Source: Megalobrama amblycephala
Taxonomy: Eukaryota; Chordata; Actinopteri; Cypriniformes; Xenocyprididae
Assembly: GCF_018812025.1 (NCBI RefSeq)
Contig: NC_063045.1
Location: 901,623-965,622, forward strand
Direction of reading: 5' to 3'
Length of the DNA: 64,000 bases
Each line of letters starts with the position of its first letter. Positions within the stretch are counted from its first letter, which is position 1. A program made the position numbers and the translations under genes. Positions 12,681-26,379 of the stretch are shown piece after piece. The notes under the pieces were generated by a model. That model searched no databases. It was not told the DNA's origin and saw nothing but the letters and a program-made list of their open reading frames with translations.

Positions 12681-14104
12681 GATGCCGCGCTGCAGTGCCG
12701 GAGCTTCAGGAGAGATCGCTCACAGCTCCGCAGACAAACACACACTGAGACAGGAGCTCTTGCAGGACAGGGAGAGTGTCCTGACCAATTACTGCTGACG
12801 TCACTGCTTGGGCTGTTCTTTCCGCTCTGGAAAATACCATGAATTACTACCTGATTACAGGGAATCCGAGCGGAGTGTGTCAGCATGACCCAGTGACCTA
12901 AGATCATGACCATGACATTTTCAAAACAAAAGATTCATGTCGCAGTGCATACTGTGTGCTGTTGTTGAGTTTGGCACTTTTGTTTTGTTGATTGCCACCA
13001 TTGCTGTGTTTTGTATGCTGAATTTTGATGTCTAGGTGTGAAATATTACGAACACTAGGGGGCCCCCAAGACAATTCTCTTTTGCGTTTTACAGTTTTTC
13101 TCAGTTGTTTTGGTACATTTCTCGAATCATCCTTAAAATTTGCAAAACAGTATGTTCATTTCTCAAAACAATTCGTAAAAAAAAAAACGGCACAACATAT
13201 TGGATTACCTGCAAAAGCCTGTAACTTGCTCAAAATCCTTAGTTTATCTCTCAAAAGGAAGTATTTATGTCAATGAACATATCAGTGCCATCAGAATGAC
13301 AAGTCCTTGTGTCATTGTTCTCGAACAAGATAGTCAATATGCTTAGCCATGTTGTCAATATAACAGTGATGAATATTTCAGATGCAAACTATGGCTACAG
13401 TTTTTATGACAGTGATTGAAACTGCACAACACTGCACTTTATCTGTATGGCATATCAATTTTAACAGTAAATGGACACATTACTGTATATGGGAGACTGC
13501 AAAAGTCTGGACAGGATTCACAGTTTTGTATTTACTGTTGGTCTGTCAACAAATCAATGTAAAATGTCCTTGTGATAAAAAAGACAAGACTATATACATA
13601 TACTGTATATATGTATTCTTGTGTATATTATGTATAAAGTTCATTTAGCCTGCTATACTGTAAGTGTAAAGCAAGTGTAATATGCTACTGTAAGCATAAA
13701 AATGCTACTGTAATATTAGGATTATAGCATGCATACCATATTAGAGTGCAGTGCACATTGCTGAAATACATACGTCTATGAAATGCTTGAATGATTGAGG
13801 AAAAGGTTTTTCTCCAAACATTCAGCTGCACATTTAGACCTGCATAAGCCACTGTAAGGTCACGATTGAAAACATTGTTTACAATAGTGGTCCTTATTTC
13901 ACTAGAAACATGCCTACGCTCTTTGCCTTATCCACCTCTTCCTCTGTTTTGCCTCCTTACCCTTCTACCACACATCCTTACTCTTCTTCTTCTTCCCAGC
14001 TGTTGACCCTGTTTGTTTCCATGATGTTCTTCCATTATCAGAAATTGTAAATGTAAGAAAATATGACAGTGGCACAGCATTTGAAAGCCGAAAGTTTGTT
14101 AATT
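12681..14104. other. GCAP upstream region and non-coding DNA
   Basis: The first 200 bases are the likely 5' untranslated and promoter side of the minus-strand GCAP gene. I saw no clear TATA box. The remainder is AT-rich without recognisable genes, only short chance frames, and a run of CTACTGTAAG-like motifs near 13660-13710. Confidence 0.4.
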
Positions 14105-14475
14105 GGGTCCCACTTTATATTAAGTGGCCTTAACTACTATGTACTTACATCAAAAAATAAGTACAATGTACTTATTGGGTTCATATTGAATTGCAAAACA
14201 CTTTTGCTGCTATTGAGGTGGGGTACGGGTAAGGTTAGGGAAAGCTTTGGTGGTATGGGTAGGTTTAAGGGTAGGGGTAAGGGTTAAGGGATGGGTCAAC
14301 AGTGTAATTATGAATGTAATTACAGAAATTAATTACAGATGTAATTACATGCAGGTGTTTTTAAGATATAAGTACAATGTAAAAACATGTATGTACACAA
14401 TAAGTGCATTGTATCAAATGATTAATTTAAATGTAAGTACATAGTAGTTAAGGCCACTTAATATAAAGTGGGACC
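14105..14475. mobile_element. Palindromic MITE with GGTCCCACTTTATATTAAGTG ends
   Basis: The left end GGTCCCACTTTATATTAAG, followed by TGGCCTTAACTACTATGTAC, is matched inverted at the right end. TTAA occurs just outside both ends (TTAATTGGGTCCC and GGGACCGTTAA), which would fit a TTAA-targeting superfamily. There is no coding capacity. The centre carries GGGTAGGGG-type runs. Confidence 0.75.
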
Positions 14476-14856
14476 GTTAATGGTTTATGAAAATTTACTA
14501 ACAAATTAAAGATGACAGTTAAGTACAAATCTTACTGCGATTATGGATGGCTGCACTACAAATAATGTGAAGTTCAGGCAGTAACAGAAAACAGCAAAGA
14601 TTAAAAGATATTGAGAAAAAGATCCATATAAGTATCAATTAAAAATGGGGGCTTTGCATTCGTTAGCCCAAGACCCCGCAAAGGCTTAACGCAACACTGA
14701 TCATGCCGTAATTTACAGAGGTAACACCTGCTTATCTGACCACAACACTATTGAATACTAAAAAGAACACTGAACATCATAATGGTGAGTAACTAACTAT
14801 ATTTACTAACAGCTTGCAGCAGCGCAAACCCTCTTTCTGTGTTAAAAAGCTACTGT

Positions 14857-15238
14857 CAGGATTTACTAAAGACACACAGTGCAAAATTTGCAGTAAAAAG
14901 TCTTGGACTGTTTTGTTTTTGTGGCTGACCTTATTCCATATGCATTTGTAGGAGTTTAGACCTATATATATGTAGGTGTTTGTCAGATTACATGTAACAA
15001 GTTGCGCCTGTGTTGACCTGCATGAGAGCATCACCTCTGCTTATTTGCATCCCAAAGCTAATTTGCACTGCTCTTGGTAGATTGCATTGGTAAATGATTT
15101 GACTCGTCTGTCTGACGTCTGTGTTCTTTATTTTGCGCTTCAGCAATAGATTGCACGCAAAACTTGTCACTCCCATCGGCACATTTGTGGAATTGCGCTC
15201 TCACATTAATTTGCCCTGTTTAGTAAATCTGGTCCTAG
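14857..15238. mobile_element. Small inverted-repeat element (MITE)
   Basis: AGGATTTACTAAAG at the left end is the imperfect inverse of TTTAGTAAATCTGGTCCT at the right end. There is no open frame of note. The family is not assigned. Confidence 0.4.
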
Positions 15239-15639
15239 AGCATCTATCTAGAGCTCAACCTCTAACTCTAAATGAACAATTTTTACACCCAAACTATATA
15301 CAATAATTAGGAACTCCCTTGGAGTGTTTTGACAAACCGCTTCTATATATTAGCAGTTCTGAACAACACATGCAGGACTTTTTTTGCTCTGAATGAGCAG
15401 CTTGTTTTGTGAGGAAAACGTTTAATTGTGAACAATGATCAACAATGAACAACATATTTCTTTAAAAATTATTGAAAATTGTGCATATGTTGTTAAAAAA
15501 CCAAACCCTCATCCTAACCCTAACCCTATAGTAAGTATACATATAGTTAATTGTCATCACTCAGTACTTAAATGTATAATTACACCTTAAAATAAAGTTT
15601 AACCTAATATTTAAACAATAGTTGAGTTAAATAAAACTA

Positions 15640-15735
15640 CCCAACAGGTTGGTCAAACATTTAACCCAACCGCTCGGTTTGTCCATTTTCAACCCAACTT
15701 GGGTTGTTTTTAACCCAGCATTTTTTAGAGTGTAA
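15640..15735. mobile_element. Fragment of an AACCCAAC-rich MITE
   Basis: Alternating AACCCAAC and GGGTTG motifs (CAACCCAACTTGGGTTG, TTAACCCAGCATTTTTTAGA) form a self-complementary segment of a type common in cyprinid genomes. It is non-coding. A short CCTAACCCTAACCCTA run at 15509-15530 lies just upstream. Confidence 0.5.
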
Positions 15736-16330
15736 GTTTGTATAGAAATAATAACAAACTAAGAAAAAACTCAAATCTTGCCTAATGCAGAAGCTCTCAA
15801 ATCACCATTTATCCCTTTGTACATCCAAACCTGATACACACCAGAACTAATTAGTTTGCTCAGTTTCTCATTGTTCTTTTACTCTTTCTATGGTGTTAGC
15901 TGTGCGCTGGGATTCTTACTGTGCAAATAATGAAGTTCTTGCATGAATCATGATTTTGAACATGCATGAGTAAACATTTTCAGTTAATAAAACTCTAATT
16001 TTTGATAAGTTCCTTACACAAAGTTATTGTATGGCTTTAGAAGATGATGTATGTTAAAGCTGAGGTGCAATTCATGACGCACAGTATAAGGAGCTGTTGA
16101 TTCACAAGGTTTAAATATATTGTACCCATGTCTCAATCCCAATCCCATCTCTTCATCCCCAAACTTTTGTGTCACATTCAACTGGATTGTTAGCTTGTAT
16201 TGTGTCATTCTTCTTGTTCCTTGCTTTGTTTGGGGATTTATGTATGTCTATTTATGCAACAGCAGCATATCTTACATGCTCACAGCAGTGTGTCTGTGTG
16301 TCCATAGAGACAGAGCGACATGCGTCATAA
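15736..16330. other. Non-coding stretch
   Basis: No gene, RNA or complete element recognised. Only short chance frames are present. Confidence 0.4.
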
Positions 16331-17534
16331 TCTGAAAACTATGCCCACAGGGGGGAAAACAATGCAACCGTCTCCATTGACTTTGTCTTGCGTGTGGCTG
16401 CCTCCTTGTCATTTCTGACTTTTAACAAAAACAGAACGATGTCTTAAAGCTGCTGCGTGACATGGTGTACAGAAAACAAGCTAAAAAACCCAGAAGTTTT
16501 TATAAGCTGTCGACCCAAAAAACAAAAAAGCATTTAAGGACTAAAAAGTGGATACAGGCGATTGAGACAGAGCGCAACATGTCATATTACCAGTGTTGGG
16601 GAGTAGTTAACTACATGTAGCGGCGCTACTAGTTTAACTACATTTTTCAGTAGCTTGTATGTAGTTCAGCTACTTTTAAAACAGTGTAGCTTTTCCAGTA
16701 GTTAACTGCATTTTCCAGCAAGTATCGGTGTAGCACGACCAAAAGCTACAAGTTACATTCCGTTTTGCAATGCATTGAAGCAGCACAGTGTCTTCAGATC
16801 ACGAACTAAAATCGTGCATTACCGCCATCTATTGATATATCACGCATCTTGCGGCTTTATCAGTTCATCGAGAAGAGATCGCCTGATGATTATGTAAAGG
16901 ACAAATCATCCGTCAACTGAACAGAAAACAAAATCGCGTTACAGCTTAGTGCGCTTATCACACGGCAAAGGCTGATCTAATAAAAACGGTTGCTCAGGTA
17001 TGAGAATATTCACGCGAGAAGCACATTCGCGTCTCAAAGCTTTATCACTGCATGTGCTGTGAGTTTAACCTGTATTTTTCTGTGCATCCAATTTAAGTTC
17101 CGGTTCGGTGCAGGTCCGGTTCCAGAATCAAATCATCGAGGGTGCTTCTGAAATCAGTGAGGGTGTTATAATAAAGTGCAGATGTAGCCTAATGTGTAAA
17201 CAACGGCTCCACCATAATAAGAATAGCAATTTATAGTGAGACATTTAAGATTAAGTAATTTTACAAATAATTGGAATAGAATTTCAAAAATATTGATACA
17301 AAAATTCTAATATTTTTCTAGTCTGCATTTACATTTCTTATTCTTATTATTGCATATTTTTGTCCCGTGTTATGGTTATGGTAGCAATTTTGAGCATGAA
17401 TCCTGCATTTATATGTAGAAATCTTCTGAAACTGCAGAGTGCAATTGGTGGGTGGTCCTCTCATAGCATGAAAAACAAAACTTATATTAAAATTCTGAAT
17501 GTATTATATATAAAGTGTGCAAAGAGAGTCAGTG

Positions 17535-17890
17535 TGTCATGATCATGAGTTGGAGTGCCCCGTTTAGCCACCAGAGGGCACTCCAACATGGACTTTTGTC
17601 ACTTGTCTGAACTGCAATTCCCATAATTCACTCCTGGACTCATTAACCTCGTTCATTGCACTCAGCTGTTTTGTGTTTTTTCATTAGTGTCTGTCTATTT
17701 AGTCTCAGTTGTTTCTGTCCTCAGTTGTGGTTTGTTGTAATTGTTATGTGCACTTTCGTTACCTCTGGTTTTGTGGACTGTTATATGGATTTTGACCCTT
17801 GCCTGTTCCCTGGATTTTGACTTTTGGATTACCCTACAATAAATGCTGCAACTGGATCCTTAACATCTTGTTCTTGTGTGCACCGTGACA
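17535..17890 (+). repeat. 5' LTR of the short retroelement
   Basis: 356 bases with TG...CA ends. It contains CCACCAGAGGGCACT (17568-17582) inside an inverted repeat TTGGAGTGCC...GGCACTCCAA, and an AATAAA at about 17839. Confidence 0.9.
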
Positions 17891-18005
17891 GAACAAACCA
17901 CCATGATCTCCCCAGGGTCTGACTACACTTCGCCAGAGGGGTATTGAGGTGAGGGCCTTCACCCAATGATTTTGGTCGCGGGCAGAGAGGCTAAATCTCC
18001 CTGAT

Positions 18006-19406
<1,401 letters not shown>

Positions 19407-19428
19407 CCGCTCCGTAAGGAGGGGGTAC

Positions 19429-19776
19429 TGTCATGATCATGAGTTGGAGTGCCCCGTTTAGCCACCAGAGGGCACTCCAACTTGTCTGAACTGCAATTCC
19501 CATAATTCACTCCTGGACTCATTAACCTCGTTCATTGCACTCAGCTGTTTGGTGTTTGTTCATTAGTGTCTGTCTATTTAGTCTCAGTTGTTTCTGTCCT
19601 CAGTTGTGGTTTGTTGTAATTGTTACGTGCACTTTCGTTACCTCTGGTTTTCTGTTTTGTGGACTGTTATATGGATTTTGACCCTTGCCTGTTCCCTGGA
19701 TTTTGACTTTTGGATTACCCTACAATAAATGCTGCAACTGGATCCTTAACATCTTGTTCTTGTGTGCACCGTGACA
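19429..19776 (+). repeat. 3' LTR of the short retroelement
   Basis: 348 bases matching the 5' LTR apart from one deletion near the start and one short insertion (TCTGTT). It retains CCACCAGAGGGCACT at 19462-19476. Confidence 0.9.
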
Positions 19777-20425
19777 CAGCGTGAGATATAGGCTACATTG
19801 AGTATTATCTTTTGATATAGTTTACAAAATAAAACAGTACACTTTGAAATAATTGTAGTGAATTGCTTTGTTTTAAACCCCAAACATCTTACTTAAACAT
19901 TCTTCATGAACAGTTATCCAGTTATTTGTAATAAGCTAAAAAAAAAAAATCAAAGTAGTTTCAATGTAGCTAGCTACTTTTTGATCGTAACTTGTAGTGT
20001 AGCTAACTACTTTTTCAAAAGGGTAGCTTGACTGTAGTTTAACTACTTTAATTTATGAGTAGCTTGTAGCTCGTCAAACTAAAGTTTCAGAGTAGCTTCC
20101 CCAACACTGTATATTACTATGAGAACTACACTGGAGGGGAACGTAATCAGCGACAGGAAATATAATATATAAAACTGACATTTGGATATTTGACTTAACA
20201 GTGACTAAATTTTTACTGCACACGTAGGCTTACTGAGGCTTCACTTCTTATTGCCTGTATCCACTTTTGTCTCCTTAAAGGCTGGCTTTTATGGTTCAGT
20301 AGCTTATAAAAACTTAGTTCTGGGTTTTTTAGCTTGTTTGCTGTACACCTCGTCACACAGCAGCTTTAAGGCATTGTTCTGTTTTTTGCTATAAGTCAGA
20401 AATGACAAGGAGGCAGCTTCACACC

Positions 20426-21273
20426 ATACATGCAGATGAAACTATTCAGAGAGTTGTCATGATTGAAATAGTTTTAAATGGTTTGTAAAATGTATTTGGT
20501 TACTGTTGTACATTTTCCTCATTGAAGGACTGACAGCATCACATGATCTGTGTGAATGAGTAATTTTATTTGATTTTTTTTATTTGTTATCATGTGAAAG
20601 TACAGTGTAATTTTAGAATAATGTTCAGATTACAATAATCAAATGATTCAAAGAATACAACATCCAAAGTAAATGAAAAAAACTTCCTTTAAAATGCTTT
20701 CAAACCTGTTACTGTATTTTTGATCAAATAAATGCAGCCTTGGTGAGCAGAAGATACTTTCAGAAATACACATTAAATGAATCCCAGAATGATGCTCTTT
20801 TAGTTTCTTAGTTCAGTTTTTTCTTCTTGCATTCTCGGTTTCAGATTCTTTCTTTCTTTTCTATCTTTTTATTTATTACTTTTCCTTTCTTTTTTTATTT
20901 TATTTTATTTTATTTTATTTTATTTTTGTCTTTTAAGGTCTGTTATAATTCATGTTATTTCATCGTGTTCTAAAATCTACCAAGAGAAAATGTATTTTGT
21001 ATGATCACTTTAGTTCAGGTCTATTCTAATCTGCTCCTGTAGAGCCACAGCTTAACTTCACCTCTAATCAAACTCCTTCATCAAGGTCTTCAGGATCACT
21101 TAATGAGTGGCCAGTGTGTTAGTGCAGAGTTACGACTAAACTCTACAGGACAGGAGCAGATGTGAAGAGTCCTGACTGAAGTGAATAAAGAGAAAGAGAA
21201 ATACAGAAAACCCTTCACATATATTACAAAAGACAAGTGCCTAGTTTTTGGCTCATCAATGTTTAAATCTGTT
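20426..21273. other. Non-coding 3' flank of the GIMAP exon
   Basis: Contains the inverted partner of window positions 1-180 (20480-20640) and a (TTTTA)n simple repeat at about 20893-20927. Several AATAAA hexamers occur on the minus strand (20860-20930), about 350-400 bases beyond the GIMAP stop, as possible polyadenylation signals. Confidence 0.45.
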
Positions 21274-23114
21274 TCACATGACATGACACCGTTTTTCTTG
21301 CTTTCTTTTAAGTTCATATAGTTTTTCAAGTCTCTCCTTGAACTCCTGAACATGCTGATCTTCTCTCTTACTGAATTTATTCAATTCTTCTTCTTGTTTT
21401 CTGGCTTCATCTTGATGTTTCTTCATCATCTCCTTTATTTCATCTTCATGTTTCTTTTTCATTTCATCACACTCTTTTTCTTCTCTTCTAATTGTTTCTC
21501 TCTCCTCTCTTTCTCTTCTTTTTATCTCTTCTTCTTGATCTTGTTTCAGATCTTTCACCATTTTCTCCCATCTCTTTCTCTTCTCCTTTCTTCTCTTTTC
21601 ATCCTCTCGTTTTCTTCTCTCCCACTCCTCTTTTCTCTCTCTCTCCAGCTGCTCATAATGTCTTTCCATTTCATTTCTCTCTTTCTCTTTTTCTTCTATC
21701 TCTCTTTTCTGTTTTTGTCTCTCCTCCTCTATCATCTGTTCTTCTTCTTCTCTGTCTCTTTCAAATCTCTCTCTCATGTTCTCCAGTTCTTCTTGTTTTT
21801 CTCTCAGTTGTTCCTGATGTATCTCTTTTATCTCTCTTTCCTCTTCCTCTCGTTCTCTCATCTGCCTGTTCTTCTCTACCTCCCATTTTTTCTGCTCTTG
21901 TTTAATTTCCTCTTGAATCTCTTTTTTGTCATTTTCAGCCTCTTTTATTTTTCTCTTCCATTCTTCTCTCTCTTTCTCTTCTTGTTTCTTCCTCACTTGT
22001 TCCTCTGAATCTCTCTTTTTTATTTCCTCTTCCTGTTTTTTTCTTAACTCTGCCAGGATGTGTTCCTGCTCATTTTTCATCTTTTCTTTATCTTGTTTAT
22101 ATTCTTCTTCTCTCTTTCTATCTTCCTCTTCTCTTTCTTTTTGCAGTTTTTCATACTGTAATCTCTCATTTTCAATCTCTCTCTCCATCTTGTCTATTGT
22201 TTGATCATGTTCAGCTCTTCGCTGTTCTTCTTCTTCTGATTGTTTCTGTTTCTCCTCATCCTCTTGTTTCTTCTGCTCTGATTTTTCTTTCTCCTCAAAC
22301 TCTCTCCTCAGTGTTTCCTCTTTTTCACTGAACTTGTTCTTCAGCCTCTCTCTTTCCTCATTTGCCTTTTGTTTCTTCTCCTCCAGTCTGTCTTTCATGC
22401 TTTTGTCTTCCATGTCATATTTGGCTTTTAATTCTTCAACTTGAGCCTGATTTTTTCTTTCTTTCTCTTTTAGTTTTTCCAATCTCTTTTCAATGGAGAT
22501 CGCTGCCTCAAACATCTCATTAGTGAAGTATTGTCCCTCATTAGATTTCTTCAGCTCTTCTATCATGTGTATCAGTTGAGTAACTTGTGTCCAATCTTCT
22601 TTTACTGTGTTGTTAAAAGCCAGGAATCTGTTTTCACAGTCACTGATCAGTTTCTTGAGTTCATCATTGTTACTCTTCTCTACATATTCTTCTATTGTTT
22701 GCTCTTTCAGTTCATCTGCTCTAGTGAAGAGAACGATGCTGAACTCTGCTGCTTTTGGGCCAAATATCTTCTTTATCATCTCTAGAGTATCTTGCTTCTC
22801 TTGAGTGATTCTTCCCACACTCAACACAATGATGAACACATGAGGTCCAGGTGCTGACAGTGAAACACATTTCATCATTTCTTCCTGAACTTGATCTTTT
22901 GACAGTGTCAGGTCAAAGAGTCCTGGAGTATCAACAACAGCTACTGATTTACCATCAACTTCACCATCTCCCTTCTTACAAGTAGTGGTCACCAAACGTT
23001 TACTATCTTCACTGTGAAACTCATTTTTTCCAAGGATAGTGTTTCCTGTGGCACTCTTTCCATTTCCTGTCCTTCCAAACAGCAAGATTCTCAAACATCC
23101 TGAATCTTCATCAT
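21274..23114 (-). CDS. GIMAP/AIG1 GTPase exon with long coiled coil (domain 5)
   Basis: Last exon of a GTPase-of-immunity-associated-protein gene. It begins after a TTTTCAG acceptor (23120-23115) with two leftover bases (phase 1) and runs 613 codons to a stop. The G domain shows the P-loop GRTGNGKSATGN, DTPGLFD (G3), FTRADE (G4) and the AIG1-specific SAPGPHVFIIVLSVGR. It spans roughly the first 200 residues. About 400 residues of Glu/Lys/Arg/Gln-rich heptads follow, predicted to form a long coiled coil. The last four residues are CHVM, a possible CaaX prenylation signal that would attach it to membranes. GIMAPs act in lymphocyte survival and vesicle or lysosome defence. The start codon is not in this exon; the ATG 19 bases upstream lies in the intron. 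It is either the last exon of the chain at 48.9-62.2 kb or a separate gene. Confidence 0.85.
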
Positions 23115-23244
23115 CTGAAAATGACAATAACAAAGTTTAGAGAATAACAACAGCTTATTAAATTTGGGACCCTGAGCAACAAGTTTTAAAGTCAAACTTA
23201 AAATTTAAACTATTTACAATAGTCCATCTCTCAGTGGTTCTCAA

Positions 23245-24406
23245 GTATGGAGGACCAGGAGTGCCACTTAAAAATAAAATGAAGAATCAATTAATTAATT
23301 TAATAATTCAAACATAAAAATGTATATAAATTAATCACTTTTTATATGGGCAAATTAATAGACATATTTAAAGTTGTTTATTTAATTCCTGTTTTTAAAT
23401 GTAGTTTAATAAAACAATAAAACAATAAATTTAAAAAATCTTTTTTGAATGTAAAAATAAATAGACAAATTTGAAACGGGTTATTTAATTCATTTTTTAA
23501 AACGTAGATCAATAAAACAATAAAAAGTTCATTAGTAAATAATTTTAAATGTGCATTTAAATCGCTTTTTTTTAAAAGAATTTGGCAAATGCTTTTTTCT
23601 CTCTATTTACCAATTGCTTTTCTTTGTCGGCTTGCCAAAATCTTTTTCTTTATCCATTTGTCAATCGAGTGGTAAAATGCCATTGGACAGTACACACGTG
23701 GGAGCAACCAATCAACTTTCACCTCAATGGGTTGTTTGTAATCACGTGGCTCTGGTGACGTGGGAAATTCCGGTGGAGGGCAAGCAGATCAGAATCGAAG
23801 AGATGGAGAAAAGTCCTTTCTGTGCTGGTTTAGAAAGGTTTAAACAGAAAATCACAACATATGTTGGACGTGATCCTTATGTTTTGAAGAGGAGCAACTT
23901 TTCCATTGAATTGAAAGACTGCCATTTTGGAGGACAGGCATTTCGCGGTCAGCAGTGACGTCATGTGCAAACAACCTTTTGAGGCAAAAGTTGATTGGTT
24001 GCTCCCATGTGTGTACTGTCCAATGGCATTTTACCACTCGATTGACAAATGGATAAAGAAAAGCATTTGGCAAATTCTTTTTAAAAAAGCCATTTAAATG
24101 CACATTTAAAATGATTTACTAATGTACATTTTATTGTTTTATTGATCTACGTTTTAAAAAATGAATTAAATAACCCGTTTCAAATTTGTCTATTTATTTA
24201 TACATTCAAAAAAGATTTTTTTAAATTTATCCTTTTATTGTTTTATTAAACTACATTTAAAAACAGGAATTAAATAAACAACTTTAAATATGTCTATTAA
24301 TTTGCCCATATAAAAAGTGATTAATTTATATACATTTTTATGTTTGAATTATTAAATTAATTAATTGATCGTTTTATTTTTAAGTGGCACTCCTGGTCCT
24401 CCATAC
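23245..24406. mobile_element. Large foldback element with a coding-like core
   Basis: The two arms are inverted repeats of 450-500 bases: GTATGGAGGACCAGGAGTGC at the left, its inverse at the right. Flanking TCAA at 23241-23244 and 24407-24410 is a 4-bp target duplication. The central 23746-23957 is unique and lies in an open frame (23551-23958) reading KQIRIEEMEKSPFCAG and YVGRDPYVLKRSNFSIE. I do not recognise that peptide. It could be a transposase remnant or a captured exon. Confidence 0.8.
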
Positions 24407-24902
24407 TCAAGTAATAGATTTATTTCCTTGTTTCACAGGGAGCAAAAATATTACGTGAAGTTAGATTAAACAAATATAAAAACAACTATTACAACTGAAC
24501 AAATATTTAAACAAATACAACTATTAGAAATTTTACATTTAGTGTTTAATTAGCTTATCACACACAGCAGCCAGCTACTGTGTGGAAATTATTTGGTCTA
24601 TAAAGGAGGAAATGGAAACAACCTTTTTGTAAAAAAGAAAGAAAAAAAAAGCTTGTTCTACATTAGACAAGATTGGTTTGAGCTTTTACAAATATAAGGT
24701 CTGGAATATCAGTTTGCTTTGTTGAGAGGGGCTTAAAAGTACTTGGACAAGGAATATGTTTTAGCTGCTTGCACGCACGAGAAACAAATACATATTTGGG
24801 AAAAAGAAGGATATTAAAAGATATTCTTGGTATTCACACATATATTCCACAGTCCACAAAGCACACTAAGCTATGAAGACAGCTAACTTGAGTGTCAGTA
24901 TA
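24407..24902. other. Non-coding spacer
   Basis: AT-rich DNA between the foldback element and the Tc1 copy. No gene or element ends were seen. Confidence 0.4.
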
Positions 24903-24904
24903 TA

Positions 24905-26379
24905 CAGTGCAAGTATTCACAGCGCTTCACTTTTTCCACATTTTGTTATGTTACAGCCTTATTCCAAAAGGTATTAAATTCATTATTCCTCAAAGTTCTT
25001 CAAACAATACCCCATAATGACAATGTGAAAGAAGTTTGTTTGAAATATTTGCAAATTTATTAAAAATAAAAAATGAAAAAAATCACATGTACATAAGTAT
25101 TCACATCCTTTGCCATGACACTCAAAATTGAGCTGTATCCTGTTTCCACTGATCATCCCTTCTACAACTTGAGTTGATTGGACATGATTTGGAAAGGCAC
25201 ACACCTGTCTATATAAGGTCCCACAGTTAAAGGAACATGTCAGAGCACAAACCAAGCCATCAAGTCGAAGGAATTGTCTGTAGACCTCAGAGACAGGATT
25301 GTATTTAGGCACAGATCTGGAGAAGGGTACAGAAAAATTTCTGCAGCATTGAAGGTCCCAATGAGCACAGTGGCCTCCATCATCTGTAAATAGAAGAAGC
25401 TTGGAACCACCGGGACTCTTCCTAGAGCGGCCCGTCTGGCCAAACTGAGTGATTGGGGGAGAAGGGCCTTAGTCAGGGAGGTGACCAAGAAACCTGATGG
25501 TCACTCTGACAGAGCTCCAGCATTTCTCTGTGAAGAAAGGAGAACCTTCCAGAAGAACAACCATCTCTGCAGCACTCCACCAATCTGGCCTGTATGGTAG
25601 AGTAGCCAGACGGAAGCTACTCCTCAGTAAAAGGCACATGACAGCCTACCTGGAGGACTCTCAGACCATGAGAAACAAAATTCTCTCGTCTGATGAAACA
25701 AATATTGAACTCAAGCATCATGTGCACCGCTCATCACCTGGCCAATACCATCCCTACAGTGAAGCGTGGTGGTGGCAGCATCATGCTGTGATGATGTTTT
25801 TCAGCGTCAGGAACTGGGAAACTAGTCAGGATCGAGGGAAAGATAAATGCAGCAATGTACAGAGACATCCTTGATGACGTGCTCCAGAGTGCTCTGGATC
25901 TGAGGCTGGGGCGAAGGTTCATCTTCTAACAGGACAACGACACTAAGCACACAGCCAAGATAACAAAGGAGTGGCTACAGGACTTGAGTGGCCCAGCCAG
26001 AGCCTAGACTTGAAACCGATTGAACATCTCTAGAGAGATGAAAATGGCTGTGCACCGACGCTCCCCATCCAACCTGATGGAGCTTGAGAGGTCCTGCAAA
26101 GAAGAATGGGAGGAACTGCCCAAAAATAGGTGTGCCAAGCTTGTAGCATCATACTCAAAAAGACTTGAGGCTGTAATTGGTGCCAAAGGTGCTTCAACAA
26201 AGTATTGAGCAAAGGATGTGAATACTTATGAATATGTGATTTTGTTCCTTTTTTAGTTTTAATAAATTTGCAGATTGTTTGTAGAATTTTGAGGAAAATA
26301 ATGAATTTAATCCCTTTTGGAATAAAGCTGTAACATAACAAAAGGTGGAAAAAGTGAAGAGCTGTGAATACTTTCTGGA
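24905..26379. mobile_element. Dead Tc1/mariner-type transposon
   Basis: The left end CAGTGCAAGTATTCACAGCG after a TA, and the right end reading AAAAAGTGAAGAGCTGTGAA, are inverted. The inner parts pair well (CACATTTTGTTATGTTACAG against CTGTAACATAACAAAAGGTG), while the last ten bases on the right are mutated. The size is the usual 1.5 kb for fish Tc1 elements. Confidence 0.88.
25235..26208 (+). pseudogene. Tc1-like transposase pseudogene
   Basis: DDE transposase of the Tc1 family, broken by stops and indels. Recognisable blocks are VTLTELQHFSV and RRTTISAALHQSGLYGRVARRKLLLSKRH (split DNA-binding region), LSSDETNIE (first catalytic Asp region, WSDET in live copies), and SVRNWETSQDRGKDK after a frame change. 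The end reads SYSKRLEAVIGAKGASTKY. Early stops follow the first codons (GIVCRPQRQDCI then stop). It cannot make an active enzyme. Confidence 0.85.

Noticed and set aside
12681..12900. Photoreceptor (CRX-type TAATC) sites upstream of the GCAP gene
   Set aside because: A single TAATC-like match is present at about 12855, too short to support without conservation.
15505..15535. Interstitial telomere-like CCTAACCCTAACCCTA
   Set aside because: Only two to three units. Common in the ends of fish repeats, not evidence of a fusion point.
21352..22804. Plus-strand Ser/Phe/Leu-rich frames opposite the GIMAP exon
   Set aside because: Antisense of Lys/Glu-rich coiled-coil codons. The minus-strand frame has clear GTPase motifs. 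The same applies to the frames at 48961-50044.
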